A DNA stretch of 64,000 nucleotides, taken from NCBI GenBank assembly GCA_963972425.1, contig CAXAUF010000007.1:10189-74188 (forward strand), read 5' to 3'. The position numbers were made by a program, and so were the translations under genes. Source of the DNA: Algorimicrobium sp002414705. GTDB taxonomy: Bacteria; Bacteroidota; Bacteroidia; Flavobacteriales; Flavobacteriaceae. Below, piece after piece: positions 1 through 6,909 of the stretch; position 1 is the stretch's first letter; every line of letters starts with the position of its first letter. Under the pieces are notes generated by a model. That model did not search any database. It saw only the letters and a list, made by a program, of their open reading frames with translations, and was not told where the DNA came from.

Positions 1-12
1 TGTTTTTATATT

Positions 13-42
13 AAAAGGTTTACTAATTAGTAAGCCTTTTTT
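13..42 (+). terminator. Rho-independent terminator of an upstream gene
   Basis: An 11-bp stem (one G-T wobble) with a 4-base AATT loop lies at 14-39 and is followed by a T run. The gene it ends lies outside the window to the left. Confidence 0.6.
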
Positions 43-113
43 GTTGGCTAAAAAAGATATCTTTACTTGATATGATTGACGATAGTTATTATACAATAAC
101 GTTACCCACAATT

Positions 114-1229
114 ATGAAAAAAATACGAACACAAATAATGTTACTTGCTTTTTTGACAATCTCATTTAATGGATTTGCTCAAGACATATCATTTTTTAAT
201 GCTGACGGAGTTTTTTCAATTGGAACACAATCGAACCGAACTGCATCAATAACATTATTTGATATTGACAATGATGGAGATTTGGATGCACTTGTGGCAA
301 ACGGCAGACATTGGGCGGAACAAAACTTTCTCTTTTTTAATGACGGCAAAGGAGGTTTTAAAACAGCATTACCAATTGGGAAATTTATGGACGCTTCATA
401 TGCAATGAAAAGTGCAGACTTTAATAATGACGGATTTTTGGATATTGGAGTAGCCAATGATAACATTGAGAATAAAATATGCTTTGGTTCAGCTAATCTA
501 AATTTTGATAAAGAAATTTCTTTTGGCTCAATATCCCCTTCACGAAATCTTGAAATCGCAGATATTGACAATGATGGAGATTTTGACCTAATACTCTCAA
601 ATAGAAGAGCTGAAAACGAAATTTGCCTAAACGACGGAAAGGGCAACTTTAAAAACATCATCACTTATGGCAACCTATTGGACCAAACAATTCAAACGAA
701 AATAGTAGATATAAACAAAGACGGATTTTTGGACTTAATTACAGCTGAACGACAGAGTAAAAATAAAATCTTTATAAATGACGGAAAACATAATTTTTCA
801 AAAGTAATAGAATTTGGTAATAAAGAAGAAGAATCCCGTTCTATTGACATTGCAGATTTTGACAATGACGGATTTTTAGATGTCGTTGTAGGAAATTTAG
901 GTTCAAAAAATAGTATTTATTATGGCGACAAAAATTTGAATTTTAAAAGAGTTTATGATTTCAAAACAGTGCGTTCAACGCTATCAATTAAAGTTGCAGA
1001 TTTGAATAAGGATGGATATTTAGACATTGTTGAGGGAAATTCGGAGGAACGAAATTATGTTTATTTAGGTCAAGAAAATGGCGAATTTTTAGAAATTGGG
1101 TTACGCGAGGACTTAAAAGACGATACTTATAATATAGAAATTGGAGATATAAATAATGATGGATTTCCTGACATTATAGAATCGAATTCGGGAACTTGGA
1201 ATTTATATTATAGAACTCGAAAGAAATAA
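114..1229 (+). CDS. Secreted FG-GAP/VCBS repeat protein
   Basis: The 371-residue product starts with a signal peptide (MKKIRTQIMLLAFLTISFNGFAQ region, cleavage probably after FAQ). An in-frame ATG at 72 would put 14 polar residues in front of it, so 114 is preferred. Seven repeats about 50 residues apart each carry a calcium-binding-like DxDxDG loop, for example DIDNDGDLD, DFNNDGFLD and DINKDGFLD. Such VCBS/FG-GAP repeats usually fold as a beta-propeller in exported proteins. There is no C-terminal type IX sorting domain, so it may be periplasmic or use another route. No substrate can be named. It sits alone in the accessory stretch between an upstream terminator and a GNAT gene. Family assignment is firm; function is unknown. 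Confidence 0.85.
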   Translation: MKKIRTQIMLLAFLTISFNGFAQDISFFNADGVFSIGTQSNRTASITLFDIDNDGDLDALVANGRHWAEQNFLFFNDGKGGFKTALPIGKFMDASYAMKSADFNNDGFLDIGVANDNIENKICFGSANLNFDKEISFGSISPSRNLEIADIDNDGDFDLILSNRRAENEICLNDGKGNFKNIITYGNLLDQTIQTKIVDINKDGFLDLITAERQSKNKIFINDGKHNFSKVIEFGNKEEESRSIDIADFDNDGFLDVVVGNLGSKNSIYYGDKNLNFKRVYDFKTVRSTLSIKVADLNKDGYLDIVEGNSEERNYVYLGQENGEFLEIGLREDLKDDTYNIEIGDINNDGFPDIIESNSGTWNLYYRTRKK

Positions 1230-1370
1230 CTTTGGGCAACAAAGTACTGTGGTAAAAAACAAGTAAAAAGCCCTTGACTTTTAACTAAAGTACATCTATA
1301 AATATTACTATTAATTAATACTAATTAACACCATGGCAGAAGCCTGTGAAATTGGCTAACAAAAACACAC

Positions 1371-1892
1371 ATGAATCTATTTAACGTTATAAAAACAGAA
1401 CGCTTGCACCTTCGAAAACTAAAACCTTCCGACTGGGAAGCAATTTCCTATTTGCGTTCAGATACTGATGTTAATAAATTCGTAAAAAGACCACCTGCAG
1501 AAACGCAAGAAAAAGCCATGGCTTTTATTGATAAAATCAGCCAAGCTATTGATACAAATACCTCTTTATATTGGGTTATTACAGAAAAAGACAAAGACCA
1601 AATGTTAGGCAGTATTTCTTTATGGAATTTTTCAGAAGACAGGAAAACCGCAGAAGTTGGTTACGATTTAAACCCAATTTCTCAAGGTAAAGGTATTATG
1701 GATGAATCCTTAAAAAGCATCATCCGTTTTGGATTTAACACCTTAAATCTGGACAACATAGAAGCCTACACACAAAAAAATAATACAGCGTCCATAAATT
1801 TATTAGAACGCAATGGTTTTAAACTAGTCGTTGGCAAACAGGATCCGGATAATTTGAAAAATGCTGTTTATAAGTTAAAGCAACCTAAATAA
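1371..1892 (+). CDS. GNAT-family N-acetyltransferase (RimJ/RimL type)
   Basis: The 173-residue protein has the RimJ/RimL-like opening TERLHLRKLKPSDW, the central strand motif AEVGYDLNP, and the acetyl-CoA loop QGKGIM (Q/R-x-x-G-x-G/A type) around residues 108-113, followed by NTASINLLERNGFK, typical of this group. It should transfer an acetyl group from acetyl-CoA to an amine, perhaps a protein N-terminus, but the substrate cannot be read from sequence. It is full length for the family. It is monocistronic, between the VCBS protein and the DUF4476 gene. Confidence 0.88.
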   Translation: MNLFNVIKTERLHLRKLKPSDWEAISYLRSDTDVNKFVKRPPAETQEKAMAFIDKISQAIDTNTSLYWVITEKDKDQMLGSISLWNFSEDRKTAEVGYDLNPISQGKGIMDESLKSIIRFGFNTLNLDNIEAYTQKNNTASINLLERNGFKLVVGKQDPDNLKNAVYKLKQPK

Positions 1893-1927
1893 GTAGAGTT
1901 AGGTTATTTATATTTCCCTTTCAACCT

Positions 1928-1953
1928 AATCCAAACCATCATAATTCCCAGAA
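1928..1953 (-). repeat. Degenerate copy of the mpl 3' end (copy 1)
   Basis: These 26 bases match 25/26 with 4281-4306 inside the 3' end of mpl, in the same orientation. Read on the minus strand in the mpl frame they encode SGNYDGLD, against SGNYGGLD in Mpl. Flanking bases do not match. In another frame the same strand reads as the tail of a short open frame (ending IRLKGKYK, stop near 1896), so the piece may be part of a truncated minus-strand gene. Confidence 0.5.
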
Positions 1954-2068
1954 TGCCTTCAAAAGGAATCAATTGATTCGTATTTATTTTTTCTTGAAAG
2001 TTATCTTTATTTAAATAAACACTAATTTTGGCATACTTTTAGAAACCCTTTTATAAAAATTTAGAATT

Positions 2069-2968
2069 ATGTACAAAGTTTCCTTATTAATTATGCTTTT
2101 TGTGTCTGCACTTACTTTTTCTCAAGAATCCAGATTAACTATTTTTTCGGAAGATGGAGAACCATTTTATTTGTTTCTAAACAGTATAAGACAAAATGAA
2201 GCGCCTGCTGTAAATATTGCAGTAGATTATTTAACAAATGAGTTTTATGATACCAAAATTGTTTTTTCTGACAAATCTATAGACACTATTGAAAAGAAAT
2301 ATCTGATGACTGTTGATGTAGACGGTAATCGCGGCGAATTTGTCTATAAAATTAAAAATAGTAAAAAAGGACGTAAACTAAAGTTTTTCTCTTTCACACC
2401 TTTTCAAGCCATTTTGCCTCCACCAAATAATGTTTCAGTGGTTCAATATAATGCTGTTCCGCTACCTCCTATTCAATTTATAACACAAACAACTACAACA
2501 ACTACTTCTGGAAGTGGAGACCAAATTAATGTTGGCATTGGTGTTAATGCAAATGGTAGCAATGTAGGTGTTGGCATACAAGTAAATTCTGGTGTATCTG
2601 CCACAACCACACAAACAACCACTACTACTTTTGGTGGAACGACTGATGTTGTTATAATAGAAGAAGCGGATTGTTATGCCATGTATGAAACAGATTTTAA
2701 TCAAGCATTAACATCCATAAAGAGCAAGACGTTTTCAGATTCTAAATTAACGCTTGCTAAACAAGTTACAAAAGGTAACTGCTTAACGTCTGCGCAAATT
2801 GCCCAAATTACAAGCCTATTTGATTTTGAATCTACCAAATTAGAGTATGCCAAGTTTGCTTATGCTTTTTGTTATAATCCAGAAAACTTTTGGAAAGTAA
2901 ATAACGCTTTCGAGTTTGAATCTACTATTGAAGAACTTAATGAATATATTGAGTCTATTGGGTATTAA
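2069..2968 (+). CDS. Secreted DUF4476 domain protein with Thr-rich linker
   Basis: The 299-residue product has a signal peptide (MYKVSLLIMLFVSALTFSQ), an N-terminal beta-rich part to about residue 110, a proline-rich stretch, then two threonine/glutamine tracts (about residues 140-147 and 178-188) around a Gly/Asn/Val-rich segment. The last 95 residues (from DCYAMYETDF) show the DUF4476 pattern: F..A..SI....F..SKL.LAK, LTSAQI..I..LF.FE..KLE.AKFAY..C.NP. DUF4476 is common in exported Bacteroidota proteins and its role is not known. The low-complexity tracts suggest a flexible linker. The gene lies between two degenerate copies of the mpl 3' end. Confidence 0.82.
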   Translation: MYKVSLLIMLFVSALTFSQESRLTIFSEDGEPFYLFLNSIRQNEAPAVNIAVDYLTNEFYDTKIVFSDKSIDTIEKKYLMTVDVDGNRGEFVYKIKNSKKGRKLKFFSFTPFQAILPPPNNVSVVQYNAVPLPPIQFITQTTTTTTSGSGDQINVGIGVNANGSNVGVGIQVNSGVSATTTQTTTTTFGGTTDVVIIEEADCYAMYETDFNQALTSIKSKTFSDSKLTLAKQVTKGNCLTSAQIAQITSLFDFESTKLEYAKFAYAFCYNPENFWKVNNAFEFESTIEELNEYIESIGY

Positions 2969-2978
2969 CTAAAGAAAA

Positions 2979-3031
2979 CTAAATCATTTTTTTCACTGCA
3001 TCAAAATCCAATCCTTCATAATTTAAAGAGT
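2979..3031 (-). pseudogene. Degenerate copy of the mpl 3' end (copy 2)
   Basis: Read on the minus strand this stretch encodes NSLNYEGLDFDAVKKMI followed by TAG at 2981-2979, matching the Mpl C-terminus SSGNYGGLDFDAVKGLLK. At DNA level 2998-3023 matches 4274-4299 in 23 of 26 positions. No start codon or longer frame precedes it, so it is a remnant, not a gene. It lies just after the DUF4476 gene and before the HEPN gene pair. Confidence 0.6.
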
Positions 3032-3160
3032 TCTTAATTCATTGCGTTTTTAATAAAATATACGTAGAACTACTTATTGTAGATTTGAAAAAATATCCCG
3101 AACTTCGATCCTGTCTCCCGAAAGGGACAATTCATATTATTACGTTAGGTAAAATTAGAA

Positions 3161-3856
3161 ATGATGAAGAAGTACTTTGATGATAAACAAAAAACTTTGA
3201 TAAATGCTTGGGTTTCTCAAGCAACAGAATCATCCAATGAATATTTAAAATTTATGTCTAATTGGATTGCATTCAATGCAATTTGCTATCATTTATTTTA
3301 TGACGACGCTGTGAAAGACCGAGCTGAACTTAACAGAAAGAAATCAAACCTTACAAAAATTAAAGAATCAGTCATAGATGATACTGAAGTTCAAGCACAA
3401 AGTACTTCATTAACTTTGAAAAATGGAAGGATTGAAATTAATATTAAAGCACCTGATAGATTAAACTTTACCATAATAGAGAAGTATACGGAAGATTTAA
3501 TTTTTGAGCAATTTGTGAAATCATATTCAGACAAAATTGTTGTCGGTCAAGAAATTTTTCAAAGTTTAAAGGAATCACTAAAAAAGGAAAATAGATTTTA
3601 TGTTTTAAATATGGCAAGAATAAAAGAATATAATCAATCCGAAGATATAGATGACCAATCAAAAAGAACAATTCTTATTCTATGTGAAAAAAATAATTTG
3701 AAAACAATAAAAGATATTCTATATCAGATTCGATGCAATATTTTTCATGGAGAAAAAATCCCAGGAGAAATAAACGATGACCGAATTGTGAAATCAGCAA
3801 ATCCCATTTTAGATCAATTAATTAAGTATTTAGTAAATGAACAAGGAATTAAATAA
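3161..3856 (+). CDS. HEPN-domain protein, predicted RNase
   Basis: The 231-residue protein is mostly helical. It opens with a SNEYLKFMSNWIAFNAICYH helix (about residues 25-44), typical of Apea/MAE_28990-like HEPN proteins, and ends with the R-x4-H signature RCNIFHGEK (R191, H196). In HEPN ribonucleases the Arg and His form the active site. It overlaps the next gene by 20 bases, so the two are translated together. HEPN proteins are often toxins or parts of defence modules, but the usual nucleotidyltransferase partner is absent here. The pair is bounded by short inverted repeats. Two start codons follow each other (ATGATG at 3161 and 3164). HEPN assignment is good; the biological role is inferred. 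Confidence 0.78.
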   Translation: MMKKYFDDKQKTLINAWVSQATESSNEYLKFMSNWIAFNAICYHLFYDDAVKDRAELNRKKSNLTKIKESVIDDTEVQAQSTSLTLKNGRIEINIKAPDRLNFTIIEKYTEDLIFEQFVKSYSDKIVVGQEIFQSLKESLKKENRFYVLNMARIKEYNQSEDIDDQSKRTILILCEKNNLKTIKDILYQIRCNIFHGEKIPGEINDDRIVKSANPILDQLIKYLVNEQGIK

Positions 3857-4175
3857 TTTGAAAAAATCTATTTTAGAGTTAGAGGCTGTGCCCCGATCTG
3901 ATCAAGTTTTTGCAGGAGCAAATTTGATTATTTCAGACAATCAAAATAGAATTAAAAAGGAACAGGATATTCTCGTTGTAACTGACAATCCCAAAGAATT
4001 GAGTTGGTTTGTGTTCAAATTAAAAGAAATATTATCGAACGATATTGATTATATAAATAAATACGCCTTTTATCCAGATATTGGCAATTTATTGAATTCA
4101 GCTATTTCAAGAGAATTACAGTTAAAAGACCAACTGATTTACGTACTCGATAACATCGGTAAATTTAACAAATAA
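3837..4175 (+). CDS. Small protein of unknown function overlapping the HEPN gene
   Basis: I do not recognise this 112-residue protein. It has no signal peptide or membrane segment, is charged and predicted alpha/beta, with a helical N-terminus (NNLKKSILELEAV) and a segment DILVVTDNPKELSWFVFKLKEI that could be a strand-helix pair. Its start lies 20 bases inside the upstream HEPN gene in another frame, which implies translational coupling and a linked job, for example an antitoxin or regulator of the HEPN protein. That role is a guess from position only. Confidence 0.65.
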   Translation: MNKELNNLKKSILELEAVPRSDQVFAGANLIISDNQNRIKKEQDILVVTDNPKELSWFVFKLKEILSNDIDYINKYAFYPDIGNLLNSAISRELQLKDQLIYVLDNIGKFNK

Positions 4176-4251
4176 CATTTTGCCTAACACAGTGCATATG
4201 CCATACCCTTAGAATACGTTACTACACATCAACGTAAACGAAACCTCAAAA

Positions 4252-5607
4252 TCACTTCAACAACCCCTTAACAGCATCAAAATCCAAACCACCATAATTC
4301 CCAGAACTCATGAGTAATAAGGCTTTGTTATTAAAATCTTGAGAAAACAAAAAGGCTTTAAATTCCTCGGGATTGGTATAAATTATTAAATCGTCACGCT
4401 CAAAAGCATTGGCTATTTGTTCATGGGAAACCGCGTCTAGTTTCTTAATTTCAACCGCATGTGGTGAATAGAAAACCACAGCTACATCTGCAGCATCCAG
4501 AGCGCCTTTGTATTCTTTTAAAAATTCGGCATTCAAACTGCTATAGGTATGTAATTCTAAACAAGCAATAAGGGTTTTATCTTCATATTGTGCTTTAACA
4601 GCTTGGGTTGTTGCAGACACTTTACTGGGTGAATGGGCAAAATCTTTATAAGCAACGCTGGTTTTACTTTCCGAAATTTTTTCCAAACGTTTGCTGGCAC
4701 CTTTAAACGTGGCAATGGCTTCGTAGAAATCGTCTTCGTCAATTCCCATATGCTGGCAAATCCACTTGGCTCCTGCTAAATTATTCAGGTTGTGTTTACC
4801 AAATACTTCAATTGGCAAAGGACCCTCAGGTGTTTCTAAAAGGGTTTTGCCATTTTCAACGGTATATTCTGGTGTGTAATAAGGTAATTTACGAATGGTG
4901 TTTTCAGATGCTTCAACTACACGAGCGACTTCAGAATCTTCGGCATTGTAGGTCATAGAGCCACCATTAACAATACTGTCGACAAATATTTTGAACTGCT
5001 CGACATAATTGTCATAAGTTGGAAATACATTAATATGATCCCAAGCAATGCCACTCAACAAGGCAATATTCGGTTTATACAAATGGAATTTTGGTCGCAT
5101 ATCAATAGGTGAACTCAAATATTCATCGCCTTCCAAAACCATAAAATCATTGGCTTCGGTTAGTTTCACCATCACATCAAAACCTTCCAATTGCGCACCA
5201 ACCATGTAATCCACATCGCGATCATGGAAATGCATGACGTGTAAAATCATAGACGTTATTGTGGTTTTCCCATGACTTCCGCCAATAACCACACGGGTTT
5301 TGTTTTTAGATTGTTCGTACAGAAATTCCGGATAACTATATATTTTTAAACCGAGTTCTTGAGCCTTTAGCAATTCCGGATTATCAGCTTTGGCATGCAT
5401 ACCCAAAACTATAGCGTCCAAACTGGAACTTATTTTTTCTGGAAACCATCCAAACGTTTCTGGTAATAAACCTTTAGCGTCCAAACGGGATTTTGACGGA
5501 TTAAAAATAGTATCATCACTACCAGTAACTTGGTAGCCTTTATTGTGTAAAGCAATGGCTAAATTGTGCATAGCTGCACCTCCAATGGCTATAAAATGTA
5601 CGTTCAT
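4252..5607 (-). CDS. mpl: UDP-N-acetylmuramate:L-alanyl-gamma-D-glutamyl-meso-diaminopimelate ligase
   Basis: The 451-residue protein is a Mur ligase of the Mpl type. It reattaches the recycled tripeptide L-Ala-gamma-D-Glu-mDAP to UDP-MurNAc in the cytoplasm, saving peptidoglycan parts. Visible features are the N-terminal Rossmann loop HFIAIGGAAMHNLA (Mpl/MurC type), the ATP loop GGSHGKTT at about residues 109-116, the LEGDEYLSS motif and the DHINVFPTYDNYVEQF segment, both characteristic of Mpl, and the C-terminal YSPHAVEIKKLDA region. Length fits the family. A minus-strand TATATTTG box at 5627-5634 probably drives it. Its 3' end is echoed twice in the accessory stretch at 1928-1953 and 2979-3031. 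Confidence 0.95.
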   Translation of the reverse strand: MNVHFIAIGGAAMHNLAIALHNKGYQVTGSDDTIFNPSKSRLDAKGLLPETFGWFPEKISSSLDAIVLGMHAKADNPELLKAQELGLKIYSYPEFLYEQSKNKTRVVIGGSHGKTTITSMILHVMHFHDRDVDYMVGAQLEGFDVMVKLTEANDFMVLEGDEYLSSPIDMRPKFHLYKPNIALLSGIAWDHINVFPTYDNYVEQFKIFVDSIVNGGSMTYNAEDSEVARVVEASENTIRKLPYYTPEYTVENGKTLLETPEGPLPIEVFGKHNLNNLAGAKWICQHMGIDEDDFYEAIATFKGASKRLEKISESKTSVAYKDFAHSPSKVSATTQAVKAQYEDKTLIACLELHTYSSLNAEFLKEYKGALDAADVAVVFYSPHAVEIKKLDAVSHEQIANAFERDDLIIYTNPEEFKAFLFSQDFNNKALLLMSSGNYGGLDFDAVKGLLK

Positions 5608-5626
5608 AACTAGATTTTGTAGACTT

Positions 5627-5634
5627 CAAATATA
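5627..5634 (-). promoter_or_regulatory. Promoter -7 box for mpl
   Basis: TATATTTG on the minus strand fits the Bacteroidota TAnnTTTG box and lies about 20 bases before the mpl start codon. A matching -33 element is not clear. Confidence 0.45.
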
Positions 5635-5684
5635 CACATTGCAATTGGAAGTAGAAATGTGAATGATTGTAAATTATTAGGTTT

Positions 5685-6638
5685 CTAGAGATTTAAAATA
5701 GCCGATTTTTCAACTAAAAAAACATCAATTTTGGGTAATTCAGCTAGTGCTAAATCTATATGTTTGAGCGCCTCTTTTTTACGACTCTGATGTTTGTAAA
5801 TCTGCGCCAGTCGGTAGTTTGCCCAGGCTTTTGGCACACCATCTTCCACGGAATAATTCGCAAGATATTTCTGCAAACATTTTTCGCCTTTGTCTAGTTG
5901 CAAATTATACTCGGCTGCCACTTTTCCTATTTGGTAATGAACTGCATTACGTTCATGCTTCTTTTCTGAAGCTTCAATAGTAGCAATCGCCTTTTCAGGT
6001 TGTTGTTGCTTTTCGTAAAAGTTTGATAATGTATCAAAACAGGTTATAGAACCACCAGTGGTAATTGCCAGTTTATAATATGTTTCGGCTAATTCTGGTT
6101 CATCATCATATTCATAAATATAGCCTTTAGCCAAATAACCATCTACTGTTGAGAGGGCTTCCAACTCATTCGCATACTTCAACGATTTTTTTATACTTCC
6201 ACCCACAATACCTGGCAGTTGCACGTAAAATTCCACCAAAGCCCAACGTGTATCTATATGTTTGCTATCTAATTCGGCAGCTTTCAAAAAGGCTTCTTCC
6301 ACATCACCAATGAGCATCAAAGCACTTACTTTATTGACTTCAAGCGCTTTCATTCCCATAGCGCCTCCAAATTTATAATGGAAATTGGCTTCACCTGGAT
6401 TCATAGCGACTAACTTCTCATATTGCACGATAGCTGCATCCCATTTAGCTTGATAGCCATAAGCATCACCTAATAACTCAACAGCTCTTTGGTTGGTTGG
6501 ATTCAAATTCACATAGGGTTTTATGATGGTTTCCGCTTGTTTATACTGTTTCTGTTTTAGTAATAACGCAACATCATCCAAGGTTTGTTGTGCCATTCCA
6601 AAAACAGGAATTAATAAACATAAAAACAGCTTTTTCAT
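5685..6638 (-). CDS. Secreted TPR-repeat protein
   Basis: The 317-residue product has a signal peptide (MKKLFLCLLIPVFGMAQ) and several tetratricopeptide repeats. Examples are KQYKQAETIIKPYVNLNPTN (about residues 34-53), WDAAIVQYEKLVAMNPGEAN and EPELAETYYKLAITTG, plus a final repeat KEALKHIDLALAELPK. TPR proteins are scaffolds for protein contacts; this one should act in the periplasm. It is divergent from the large alpha-2-macroglobulin gene and upstream of mpl on the same strand, 77 bases apart. No partner can be named from sequence. Confidence 0.88.
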   Translation of the reverse strand: MKKLFLCLLIPVFGMAQQTLDDVALLLKQKQYKQAETIIKPYVNLNPTNQRAVELLGDAYGYQAKWDAAIVQYEKLVAMNPGEANFHYKFGGAMGMKALEVNKVSALMLIGDVEEAFLKAAELDSKHIDTRWALVEFYVQLPGIVGGSIKKSLKYANELEALSTVDGYLAKGYIYEYDDEPELAETYYKLAITTGGSITCFDTLSNFYEKQQQPEKAIATIEASEKKHERNAVHYQIGKVAAEYNLQLDKGEKCLQKYLANYSVEDGVPKAWANYRLAQIYKHQSRKKEALKHIDLALAELPKIDVFLVEKSAILNL

Positions 6639-6909
6639 TTTTGCAAAATCAATTATTCAAAGATAACTATTCAAAATGGTTTTTAGTATGTGTCATTTTC
6701 AAACACACCTTTTTAACTTCTGAAGTCATTTCCCTTACCCAAAACAATCCGTTGCTAAATAAAACGGCCTATTAACACATTGTCACTTTTTTGGAACAAC
6801 TTTTGACTATACTATTGATGGTATAAAACATTCTGAAACAGCATCCATGAAAACGTGGAAATGGTTTCTGAAATGCTTATTTTTAATGACTAGCAATTAG
6901 AAGAAACAC

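Larger units (their letters stand above)
3144..4188. repeat. Inverted repeat flanking the HEPN gene pair
   Basis: GTTAGGTAAAA at 3144-3154 and TTTTGCCTAAC at 4178-4188 are inverted copies with 10 of 11 matches. They sit just before the start of the first gene and just after the stop of the second. The right copy continues ACAGTGCATATG, similar to the bases after the right repeat at 63961-63970. The arrangement suggests a cassette-like unit. Eleven bases is short, so chance cannot be dismissed without a genome-wide count. Confidence 0.4.

Noticed and set aside
1890..2060. Minus-strand short open frame ending IRLKGKYK
   Set aside because: It is about 43 codons, has no start codon in good context and overlaps the mpl-like block; it could be a gene remnant but cannot be supported as a gene.
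3144..4188. A true integron with classical attC sites
   Set aside because: The half-sites fit the loose core pattern, but no full attC with paired L boxes and loop was found on either side, and no integrase gene is in the window.
6590..6775. Short plus-strand open frame across the start of the TPR gene
   Set aside because: It overlaps the signal peptide of the TPR protein on the other strand and encodes no recognisable protein; the gap 6639-6909 otherwise shows only a possible weak promoter (TACTATTG near 6810) for the alpha-2-macroglobulin gene.
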